A stretch of 40,712 nucleotides of DNA from Cacconaster sp045601245 (GTDB lineage: Bacteria; Bacteroidota; Bacteroidia; Bacteroidales; UBA932). The stretch spans positions 1-40,712 of the forward strand of contig JAZRZH010000039.1 of NCBI GenBank assembly GCA_045601245.1, read 5' to 3'. The translations under genes and the position numbers were made by a program. Shown piece after piece: positions 8,944 through 15,428 of this stretch (position 1 is its first letter; each line of letters begins with the position of its first letter). The notes beneath the pieces were generated by a model. The model was given only the letters and a program-made list of their open reading frames with translations, was not told where the DNA came from and ran no database searches.

Positions 8944-8981
8944 GCATATTTGGCGGATTTTTCAAAGATGGAGAAATGTTC

Positions 8982-8989
8982 TATCTTTA
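8982..8989 (+). promoter_or_regulatory. Candidate -7 box for the prolyl-tRNA editing gene
   Basis: The bases TATCTTTA match TAnnTTTG except the last position. They end four bases before the ATG at 8994, so the message would have essentially no leader. Confidence 0.4.
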
Positions 8990-8993
8990 CACT

Positions 8994-9524
8994 ATGGAAA
9001 AGATAGAGAAGACCCTTGCGTGGCTTGAAGCCCACGGGATAACATATCAGGTGCATTATCATCCGCCTTTGTTCACGATAGATGAGGCTCTGGCGTACTG
9101 GAAGAACATTGACTCAGTGCATTGCAAGAATCTCTTTATGCGCAACCACAAAGGCAACAGACATTATCTCATCAGCTTCGAGTGCCACAAGGACCTCGAT
9201 ATCCATTCGCTTGAGCACAAACTTGGGCAGGGCAAGCTGAGCTTCGCCAGCCCGGAGAGGATGGACCGCTGCCTCGGTGTCTGCCCGGGCTCTGTCTGCG
9301 CCTTCGGTCTGATCAACGATATCGGCATAGCGGAGAGCGCTGACCCGAAAGAGCTCTTCGAAAACGGCCACAGGGTGAAATATTTCCTGGACAAGGATCT
9401 TCAGAGCGCGGAGAAAGTCAGTTTCCATCCCTGCGACAACAGGGCAAGCGTCGTGCTGAACCACGAAATGTTCATCAAGTTTCTCGGGATATGGGGCGGA
9501 GAGTACGAATGGATAGTAGTTTAG
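8994..9524 (+). CDS. Prolyl-tRNA editing protein (YbaK/ProX-like deacylase)
   Basis: Stand-alone proteins of the YbaK/ProXp family hydrolyse mischarged tRNA, for example Ala-tRNA(Pro), correcting prolyl-tRNA synthetase errors. The protein is 176 residues. Family features include TYQVHYHPPLFTIDEAL at the N-terminus, CKNLFMRNHKGNRHYLI in the middle, and PGSVCAFGLINDIG followed by FHPCDNRASVVLNHEMFIKFL near the end. The length and pattern best fit the PrdX/ProX branch; the exact tRNA substrate is inferred from the family. The ATG at 8994 is preferred over an in-frame ATG at 8919, which lies in the divergent promoter region. The next gene starts seven bases after its stop. Confidence 0.88.
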   Translation: MEKIEKTLAWLEAHGITYQVHYHPPLFTIDEALAYWKNIDSVHCKNLFMRNHKGNRHYLISFECHKDLDIHSLEHKLGQGKLSFASPERMDRCLGVCPGSVCAFGLINDIGIAESADPKELFENGHRVKYFLDKDLQSAEKVSFHPCDNRASVVLNHEMFIKFLGIWGGEYEWIVV

Positions 9525-9531
9525 CCTGCTG

Positions 9532-9963
9532 ATGTTCGGACTTGAGAATCTGGGTCTCCTGGGCCTTTTCCTTGGCTGCTTCCTAGCCGCCACCATAATG
9601 CCGTTCAGCTCGGACGCGCTATATATCGCTGCACTTGTGGCCGGCATCAATCCATTGGCGACCCTCATAGTCGGCACGCTCGGTAACTGGGCCGGTGGTG
9701 TCACGACCTATTTCATCGGCCGTCTCGGCCGATGGGAATGGCTTGAGAAATGGTTCAAAGTAAAGCGGGAGACGCTTGAGAAGCAGAAGCGATACGTTGA
9801 CCGCTACGGAGTATGGCTCGCCCTTCTCAGCTGGATTCCCATCATAGGTGATGCGCTTGTCATCGCCCTGGGCTTCTACAAATGCCCGCCTTTCTGGACC
9901 ATAGTCCTGATGCTCATCGGCAAATTCGGCCGTTTCGCCATCTGGACCTGGCTCGTCATCTGA
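9532..9963 (+). CDS. Small VTT/DedA-family membrane protein (YqaA-like)
   Basis: The family is linked to membrane homeostasis and lipid or ion handling; the specific role here is unknown. The 143-residue protein has hydrophobic segments at about residues 7-40 and 45-60, plus a C-terminal pair (residues 93-143). The loop between them is basic and amphipathic (WEWLEKWFKVKRETLEKQKRYVDRYG). The motif FIGRLGR before the loop and the WIPIIGDALVIALGF re-entrant-like stretch match YqaA-type members. Its ATG is seven bases after the editing gene's stop, so the two are probably co-transcribed. It is the last intact gene before the decayed region. Confidence 0.85.
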   Translation: MFGLENLGLLGLFLGCFLAATIMPFSSDALYIAALVAGINPLATLIVGTLGNWAGGVTTYFIGRLGRWEWLEKWFKVKRETLEKQKRYVDRYGVWLALLSWIPIIGDALVIALGFYKCPPFWTIVLMLIGKFGRFAIWTWLVI

Positions 9964-10041
9964 TGATGAGATACAAATCGTGATGGTTCTTCGAGGATAA
10001 AACAATAATGCCTCTATTTCCTCAATAGATATGCCAGCATT

Positions 10042-10118
10042 GCTTTATCGTAATTCATAAAGTGCTTATAAATAGGACTTTAAGTCAAACCCCTTGCGCC
10101 ATTTGACGCAAGGGGTTT
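10042..10118. repeat. 77-bp hairpin-bearing repeat, copy 1
   Basis: This segment matches 11039-11115 at 67 of 77 bases in the same orientation. It begins GCTTTATCGTAATTC and ends in a hairpin whose 12-bp arms AAACCCCTTGCG/CGCAAGGGGTTT occupy 10087-10098 and 10107-10118. One stem position is A-T here and G-C in the other copy, a compensatory change that argues the fold matters. The two copies bracket the truncated nuclease gene. It may be a MITE-like or terminator-type interspersed element. Confidence 0.7.
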
Positions 10119-10495
10119 CGGCCAAGACGCTGATAATCAAAGCATAAGAAATTGCAGCGACCCAGATAACAATCGTTCCGCCTGATTAACTTCCGCCGGG
10201 CGACATGGGCGGGAGGTAGTTGGCGGCGAAGGCGATTTGCGAGAGCGGATTAAGGCGGAAGGCGGCATAACGGCGAATAGCGCCATCCTTTGCCCGACGA
10301 CCGTTAGGCAACTGACGCCCCGCTCGAGACAACTCTCGCCTGAGCTGCAATCGCTTCCGGCGCAAGCCCGCCGCTGAGATTGAAAATGGGTGCCAGCAAC
10401 CGTCCACAGAGGACGTTCTATCGAAGGTTGTCGGCACCCAAAATGACAGCCAAGCCACAGAATCCATCTAGAGCACTCCTGGTGTATTCAATTGC
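10119..10495. other. GC-rich stretch with strong secondary structure, no convincing gene
   Basis: About 380 bases between the repeat and the 45-codon ORF show no recognisable coding sequence. The clearest fold is 10388-10439. GGGTGCC pairs with GGCACCC (10388-10394 with 10433-10439), CAACC pairs with GGTTG (10397-10401 with 10426-10430), and GTCC pairs with GGAC (10402-10405 with 10411-10414). Upstream, GCGAGAG and GAGCGG have complements CTCTCGC and CCGCTC about 80-100 bases away. It could be a structured RNA or the remnant of a mobile element; the strand is unknown. Confidence 0.35.
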
Positions 10496-10633
10496 ATGGC
10501 CACTCAACCCAAAACAGTTCATACGCATTGGTCGAGCGGCACAAAAATAGCCGGCCGCCTGAATGAACTGGCGACCGGCGAATACTTCTGCGTTATCAGA
10601 AATGAAGAACAGATGCCGTTGCTCTTCTGGTAA
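10496..10633 (+). CDS. Possible 45-residue small protein
   Basis: A short ORF runs from ATG at 10496 to TAA at 10631-10633. It encodes MATQPKTVHTHWSSGTKIAG followed by RLNELATGEYFCVIRNEEQM and PLLFW. Composition and codon use look protein-like (AAT GAA CTG GCG ACC GGC GAA TAC), unlike the GC-rich non-coding stretch before it. I do not recognise the family. It lies inside the decayed region, so it may be the tail of a lost gene or a free-standing small ORF. No promoter or ribosome binding site was identified. Confidence 0.35.
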   Translation: MATQPKTVHTHWSSGTKIAGRLNELATGEYFCVIRNEEQMPLLFW

Positions 10634-10639
10634 TTCCGG

Positions 10640-11035
10640 CTAACAGGATTCTACTGTCTCAAAAGACAGTCCAGTACACCTGGCAATAATTTCTACTGAC
10701 ACGCCGTTTGCCTTGAAGTCCTTTGCCATCTGAAGTTTTGCCTCGGCAATACCTTCGGCCTTACCTCTTGCAATTCCGGCTTCTTCGCCCTTTTCCCTCG
10801 CGTAGGCGATTTGGTTGATTATGTCTCTTTCAGTGGTCATTTTTGCAATATAGCTCTTACGTTGTTCTGCGGGCAGCGCCACGAATTCGGCGACCTCGAA
10901 CAGCTTCCTGAACACTGCGGCGTCAAGCCTGTCCGGCCTCTCGGAGAGCCTGCCCATATACTTCAGACAAAAGTATAAACCATCTTCCAGATTTGCAAGC
11001 TCTGACTCCTTTTTGTTGAACTTCGACAGGACCAT
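10640..11035 (-). pseudogene. Truncated Rpn/PD-(D/E)XK nuclease-transposase family protein (C-terminal part)
   Basis: The 131-residue ORF matches the C-terminal third to half of Rpn-type (PDDEXK_2) recombination-promoting nuclease or putative transposase proteins, usually about 300 residues. It shows KFNKKESELANLEDGLYFCL, then FRKLFEVAEFVALPAEQRKSY, then a coiled, charged stretch EKGEEAGIARGKAEGIAEAK and the closing VEIIARCTGLSFETVES. The catalytic N-terminal nuclease core is missing. The break coincides with copy 2 of the 77-bp repeat, which begins four bases upstream of the apparent start. This is a relic and is unlikely to be functional. Confidence 0.75.
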
Positions 11036-11038
11036 ATA

Positions 11039-11115
11039 GCTTTATCGTAATTCACAAAGTGCTTATTAATAAGACTTTAAGCCAAGCCCCTTGCGTCAAA
11101 TGGCGCAAGGGGCTT
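11039..11115. repeat. 77-bp hairpin-bearing repeat, copy 2
   Basis: This is the second copy of the 10042-10118 repeat. Here the hairpin is longer: a perfect 20-bp stem pairs 11076-11095 with 11104-11123 around an 8-base loop. It lies exactly at the truncation point of the nuclease gene and 116 bases from the template-repeat-like segment. Such a hairpin would also act as a bidirectional terminator. Confidence 0.7.
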
Positions 11116-11238
11116 GGCTTAAATATCGGGGTGTCAGCCATTTACGAATAACGGCAACCAACGGTAAATCTTATATTTCAGGATGCCTTTTGCAAAATAA
11201 CCGTATTCAAAAGCCGGATGCAAAGGACCGTATATCCA

Positions 11239-11313
11239 CGAAGACCAATAGTTGCCGTTGGAGCCGACATTGTTGAGGTTCGTATCGTTGCGGTAGCCCG
11301 CAGCAGGCAAAAG
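11239..11313 (-). other. Partial template-repeat-like segment of a diversity-generating retroelement
   Basis: The segment aligns with the variable region at 12197-12271, starting at TTGCCTGCTGCGGGC and ending at TATTGGTCTTCG; little similarity remains on either side. In the 60 bases from GGC TAC to TCT TCG there are nine differences, eight at adenines of this copy (16 adenines in all), changing AAC codons to TAC, GAC, CAC or GAT. That is what adenine-directed DGR mutagenesis of a template would leave. It lies 46 bases past the avd-like stop, the usual template position. It is short (about 75 bases) and lacks the 3' half. It could instead be a fragment of a lectin gene; an open frame covers 11134-11400. 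Confidence 0.6.
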
Positions 11314-11359
11314 ACAATCAATTGGCACTCTGATTGCAAACCGATTCTCGGAATTACCA

Positions 11360-11743
11360 TCACTCAGGCCTTGATACTTTTTCGCTTTTCTCCCATCCAT
11401 ATAATTGTTTTGATATATCTTCAGTCATCTCAACGAAGCCGGCATATCTTTTGTCTGAAACAATATGCAAATCATCAAGCAAGCGCAAGCATATCTGTAC
11501 CTCCGTGAGTTTCTCGCGGGCTTCCTTCAGATACGGAAGCAAATCCGATGTCATCGTGGCTTTCAATGCCTCGCAGATAAACACCAGCATACGCATACCT
11601 GCAAGACGGGCCTCATCGCCAAGTGAATACTTATATTCCCTGGGGATTTTGGAACAGACAATGCAAAGTTCACGGACAAAACTGTATGCAGCAGCATACA
11701 CAGGGAAGGCATCGAATCCATTTGAGGGTCGATTCAAACCCAC
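11360..11743 (-). CDS. avd: Avd-like four-helix-bundle protein (DGR accessory protein)
   Basis: Avd is the pentameric, positively charged accessory protein that binds the DGR reverse transcriptase and template RNA during mutagenic retrohoming. The 127-residue protein has the family's full length and landmarks: AFPVYAAAYSFVRELCIVCSK, then IPREYKYSLGDEARLAGMRM, three further helices, and a C-terminal QLYGWEKSEK with the characteristic Gly-Trp. Close relatives are the 23S rRNA intervening-sequence proteins, but the PREYKYSLG and terminal GW patterns favour Avd. It lies between the variable lectin gene and the template-like segment, the usual DGR order. No reverse transcriptase follows it. Confidence 0.75.
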   Translation of the reverse strand: MGLNRPSNGFDAFPVYAAAYSFVRELCIVCSKIPREYKYSLGDEARLAGMRMLVFICEALKATMTSDLLPYLKEAREKLTEVQICLRLLDDLHIVSDKRYAGFVEMTEDISKQLYGWEKSEKVSRPE

Positions 11744-12080
11744 GCCAGCTGATCGTTTCCGGTTTATCGGGATTGAGTACTTGGACTTCCATTCAAAAAA
11801 ACGGATATATCAGGCTTAACTTCTGGAAACAAGAGAGTTAGCACATCCCCGCGATTTTCAACAATCATCTTACTGGAAAACTTCTCCAGCGATGAGAACG
11901 GGAACCCGACACTCACAAGAACTTCGTCAAGTCCTTTTATCTGACGGGTACTCACCTTGAAAGGATGTACTTGCGTACACAATCGGCATTTCTGAAAAAT
12001 TTCAAATTCTGCGGCTGGCCCGCACAGGACGGGCCTGGCCGCAGAAGTATCAAACGTCGGGAGCTTCGCCCCCTCGAATA
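11744..12080 (-). other. Spacer between variable gene and avd, with an unassigned open frame
   Basis: The 337 bases hold the hairpin at 12007-12046 and a minus-strand open frame that ends at 11764. The frame is open back through the variable region, but there only as a shadow. Its own part reads EIFQKCRLCTQVHPFK and later VLVSVGFPFSSLEKFSSKM and GDVLTLLFPEVKPDISVF. The only good starts are a GTG near 11955 (63 residues) and an ATG at 11868 (34 residues). I do not recognise it; it may be a degraded accessory gene. A second short frame starts at ATG 11792 (MEVQVLNPDKPETISWRGFE) and runs into the avd start region in another frame. Confidence 0.3.
12007..12046 (-). terminator. Long hairpin downstream of the variable region
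   Basis: The outer stem pairs TTCTGCGGC with GCCGCAGAA (12007-12015 with 12038-12046) and the inner stem pairs GGCCCG with CGGGCC (12017-12022 with 12030-12035), with a small bulge between. It begins about 35 bases after the stop codon of the lectin gene. It has no clear T-run. It may terminate the operon, or correspond to the hairpin that lies just past the variable region in characterised DGRs and stimulates retrohoming. Confidence 0.55.
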
Positions 12081-15000
12081 TTATTCTGAGACAGGACGGA
12101 CAGATTGCCCGATGCAGCGGGCGGGGCCGCTCCTGCGGACACTGCTCGAATCGAAGTGCAGGCCGAAGGCGCCGTTCGGGTCGTACGTAGTGAGCGACGA
12201 AGACCAATAATCGCCGTGGGAGCCGACATTGTAGAGGTCCGCAACGTAGCGGAAGCCCGCAGCGGGCAAGAAGATACTGTTGCCGTTCTTCTTGCTGGTC
12301 ACCTTACAGCCATTGACTCCATTCTGTGTGGTCCAAGTCCAGGTGCAATTGTCAGTGTTCCTTAATTCATCCCATTCCGCATCTGTCGGCATACGCCATT
12401 TGCCCCCCAACTTAACGTGGGCAACATCATCCTCTATGTCGAGTACGGTCTTGCCATCGTAGAATCCCTTGAAACCATACTGATCAGCATAGGATTTCGG
12501 AACATACTTCGTGTAACCTTTTGCCACTGCATCACCAGCTTTAGCAATAAGGAAGCCATCATTATCATAGATATCGGTTTCTGCTATTTCCAGTTGATAG
12601 AACTTATAGTTTTCTGTTGAATACCCTCCTGTTTTACTACTCTTCCAATGCTTCTGCGAACTTTCCTGCGCATATCCATCTTCGTAGTATGTCTCGATGT
12701 CCCCCCAAGTGTAGTAGTCGCCGTACTCCTCCGGTACGCTTGCGCCAAGGTTGCAGGTAGCCCACTTGACGCTCAGACCGAGGTCGACGTACCCGGAGCC
12801 TAATGAAACCGTCACCTGACAAGTGGCTGTCTTGCCGCCATCCAGAGTCTTGACAGTAACCGTTGCCGTACCGGCACCGACCGCCGTCACCTTGCCATTA
12901 TCGTCCACAGTAGCGACATCGGAATCGCTGGTGGTCCAAGATACACTCTTATCGGTTGCATTTGAAGGATATACGGTAGCGGAAAGAATACGGGACTCAC
13001 CCACGTCAAGTGTTGCCGACTGGACATTCAACGCCACGCTTGTCACACGGATACGATCATCATAGACAGGACGGACCGATCGACCGTAGGAGCGATAGTA
13101 ATAGCTCACATAAACATTACTTGAAGATAAGAAGGCGCACCAGATATATATAGGATAGTCCGTATTAAGAGACGAAGACAAATAGTAGCCGCGAGAACCC
13201 AAATCAGTGAGGCTGGTGCTGCTTCGGGAGCCGGCAGCAGGGAGGAAAATACTGTTATTAGTCTTTCTACTCGTCACCTTGTATCCATTGACTCCTCTTT
13301 GTGTTGTCCAGGTCCAAATACAATTTTCTGTATTAATCAATTCCGTCCATTCTTCTTCAGTTGGCATACGCCAGCTGCCACCCATCATCTCATACGCCGC
13401 ATCATCAGACATACTTAGGACCGTCCTGTTATCAGGCGAGTTGCTGCCGCCCCAGTAACTTGACTTATAAGATGGGACATATTTCGAGAATGTTGCAGAA
13501 GAGCCACTTCCTGAGATTAAATACGGACAATTCTCCCATTGGTATCCCTCACTGTAGTTGGATTTCCACACCGGTGTTTCGGATTGGGCATAGCCATTCT
13601 CGTACCACGGTTCTGTTGCGCCCCACGCATAATAATCTCCATAATTTTCGGGATTGTTGGAACCGAGATTGCAAGATGCCCATTTAACACTCAGGCCCAT
13701 ATCAACAGGTTGGGTATAATCCACATTAGGTAGAACCGTAACGGTGCAAGTGGCTTTCGTGACACCGTCAGATGCAATCGCAGATATCACAGCTTCTCCT
13801 TCACCGACCGCCGTCACCTTGCCGCTCGCATCGACGCTGGCGACGGTGCTGTTGCTGCTCGTCCAGCTGACGCTCTTCTCTGCGGCATTGGATGGAGCGA
13901 CTGTAGCACTCAGCGTGTATGTCTCACCAATTTCAAGGCTGAGAGTGGTTTTGCTGAGGCTAACGCCTGTAACGCTCACTCTGTCTCCATAGACAGGACG
14001 CACAGGCTGCCCGAAGCGGCGGAAGTTGCTGGTCCCGTAGACATGGCTCGAATCGAAGTACAGGATGAAAGCGTAGATCGGGTAGTTCGTAAAAAGTGAC
14101 GAAGACCAATAGTGGCCGCTGGAGCCGACATCGCGGTCACCCGCAGCAGGCAAAAAGATCGATTTGTTTGTATAACCGGTCTTCTTGCTTGTAACCTTGT
14201 ATCCGTTCACTCCGTTCTGTGTGGTCCAGGTCCAGGTGCAGTTGTCTCTTAACTCTGTCCACTCTGCATCTGTCGGTATACGCCACTTGTCGCCCAACTT
14301 AACGTGGGCAACATCATCACTCGGATCGAGAACGGTCTTGTTGTCGGGACTGCCGGTGCCGGACCAATATGACGACCTATTCGATGGAACGTACTTGGTC
14401 CAACCGGTATCTGCATCTGAACCTGTGTGGTATGGACAATTGCTCCAAGCAAGATATATGCTTGTACTTGTTACATCCTGTATACCGGCCCACTGGTAGT
14501 AACCGCCGTACTGTTCCGGAGTGTCAGCACCGATATTGCAGGTCGCCCACATCACACTCAGGCCGAGGTCCACATAAGTTTCAAGTTCCTTGTATGAGAG
14601 CGATGAGGCCACAGTCCTGTTGGACCTGTTGATTGTCATCGGCTTGGATGATGTTATCTGCATCTTTGAGCCGTCCGTCGCATATACAATAATTGAGAAA
14701 GAAGGATAGGTTCCCGGAGGGAGTATGATGTGGAACGATGTCGGGCTTGACGGACTCAAGGTCACAGGCTCTGCGCACGCCAATGTCACGGATGGATGTG
14801 TCGTGCCGGTGAGGCTCAGAGACGGCACCGATGCATAGTCCATCGATACCTTCGCGATACCCGCAACGGGAATCTCCGAGCCGTCGTCCTTATGTGCCGA
14901 AAAGGCCAGGGATTCTATGCTCTTGTCGCCCGTGAGATTGAGGACGAAGATTCCGCAGAGGTTCAGCAAGTTGAACGTGCCTCCAGTGGTCTTGGCAACC

Positions 15001-15425
15001 ATCGGGAAACTGTCATCATCGAAGCCGTCCGTCCTGTAGTCCTGGGTGGATGGAAGGTTCAGACTGAACTCGTTCGATGAAAAGCCTGTGACGTAACTGT
15101 ACGGGTATGCAGCATAATATGTGTCCGCAGGAGAGATGGAGCCCTCAAATGTGGCTGTCACCGAGTTTGAAGAACCAGCATTGACAAACTTTGAGGATTT
15201 GTCACCGGCGGCCACGCAGATCTCGTCAGATGCACACCACAATACCTGTCTGCTGGCATCCGAGGTGTTGCCTCCAAGAAGAGTCTTCGTGGCTGAGCTA
15301 TCCTTGGGCTGCTCGATCGCTGCGACAAAGGACATCTCTTCTATGCCCTTCTCCAGGGAATCCATATTTCGGGAGCAGGCCGACAATATCATCAAGGCCA
15401 ATATTGTACAATATCTGGTTCTCAT
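12081..15425 (-). CDS. Surface lipoprotein with three C-type-lectin-like (FISUMP) modules; likely DGR variable protein
   Basis: The 1114-residue lipoprotein has a lipobox ILSAC (Cys17). About residues 20-280 resemble a fimbrillin/Mfa-like N-terminal domain. Three Fibrobacter-paralogous (FISUMP) modules follow near 283-485, 570-805 and 885-1114. Each opens with a variant of DLGLSVKWATCN, has the core CTWTWTTQNGVNGYKVTSKK and SIFLPAAG, and ends in VRPV. Big_2 Ig-like domains separate them (about 490-565 and 808-880). The fold is C-type-lectin-like, the fold used by DGR target proteins, and the C-terminal ends of modules 1 and 3 vary at codon positions 1 and 2 only. Its ATG is three bases after the preceding gene's stop, so it ends that operon. 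The ligand is unknown. Confidence 0.8.
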   Translation of the reverse strand: MRTRYCTILALMILSACSRNMDSLEKGIEEMSFVAAIEQPKDSSATKTLLGGNTSDASRQVLWCASDEICVAAGDKSSKFVNAGSSNSVTATFEGSISPADTYYAAYPYSYVTGFSSNEFSLNLPSTQDYRTDGFDDDSFPMVAKTTGGTFNLLNLCGIFVLNLTGDKSIESLAFSAHKDDGSEIPVAGIAKVSMDYASVPSLSLTGTTHPSVTLACAEPVTLSPSSPTSFHIILPPGTYPSFSIIVYATDGSKMQITSSKPMTINRSNRTVASSLSYKELETYVDLGLSVMWATCNIGADTPEQYGGYYQWAGIQDVTSTSIYLAWSNCPYHTGSDADTGWTKYVPSNRSSYWSGTGSPDNKTVLDPSDDVAHVKLGDKWRIPTDAEWTELRDNCTWTWTTQNGVNGYKVTSKKTGYTNKSIFLPAAGDRDVGSSGHYWSSSLFTNYPIYAFILYFDSSHVYGTSNFRRFGQPVRPVYGDRVSVTGVSLSKTTLSLEIGETYTLSATVAPSNAAEKSVSWTSSNSTVASVDASGKVTAVGEGEAVISAIASDGVTKATCTVTVLPNVDYTQPVDMGLSVKWASCNLGSNNPENYGDYYAWGATEPWYENGYAQSETPVWKSNYSEGYQWENCPYLISGSGSSATFSKYVPSYKSSYWGGSNSPDNRTVLSMSDDAAYEMMGGSWRMPTEEEWTELINTENCIWTWTTQRGVNGYKVTSRKTNNSIFLPAAGSRSSTSLTDLGSRGYYLSSSLNTDYPIYIWCAFLSSSNVYVSYYYRSYGRSVRPVYDDRIRVTSVALNVQSATLDVGESRILSATVYPSNATDKSVSWTTSDSDVATVDDNGKVTAVGAGTATVTVKTLDGGKTATCQVTVSLGSGYVDLGLSVKWATCNLGASVPEEYGDYYTWGDIETYYEDGYAQESSQKHWKSSKTGGYSTENYKFYQLEIAETDIYDNDGFLIAKAGDAVAKGYTKYVPKSYADQYGFKGFYDGKTVLDIEDDVAHVKLGGKWRMPTDAEWDELRNTDNCTWTWTTQNGVNGCKVTSKKNGNSIFLPAAGFRYVADLYNVGSHGDYWSSSLTTYDPNGAFGLHFDSSSVRRSGPARCIGQSVRPVSE
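12090..12271 (-). other. Putative DGR variable region (third lectin module)
   Basis: This is the C-terminal end of the 1114-residue lipoprotein, from LPAAGF to SVRPV. Its first half matches the template-like segment at 11239-11313 with adenine-biased differences. Its second half aligns codon for codon with module 1 (13993-14165): all 17 amino-acid-changing codons keep the same third base. C-terminal placement next to the stop codon and avd is canonical for a DGR target. Confidence 0.65.
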
Positions 15426-15428
15426 CGG

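Noticed and set aside
10001..10041. A second Rpn nuclease tail (AGISIEEIEALL read on the minus strand next to repeat copy 1)
   Set aside because: The resemblance to Rpn C-termini is only a dozen residues long and the frame has no start; too short to call.
10186..10467. A 93-residue minus-strand open frame reading WHPFSISAAG and LPPMSPGGS
   Set aside because: It lies over the GC-rich foldable stretch, is extremely Arg-rich, and has no domain pattern. The frame is more likely a by-product of the GC-rich structured sequence.
10119..10495. Group II intron end
   Set aside because: The domain V pattern was not found, and no intron-encoded reverse transcriptase is present.
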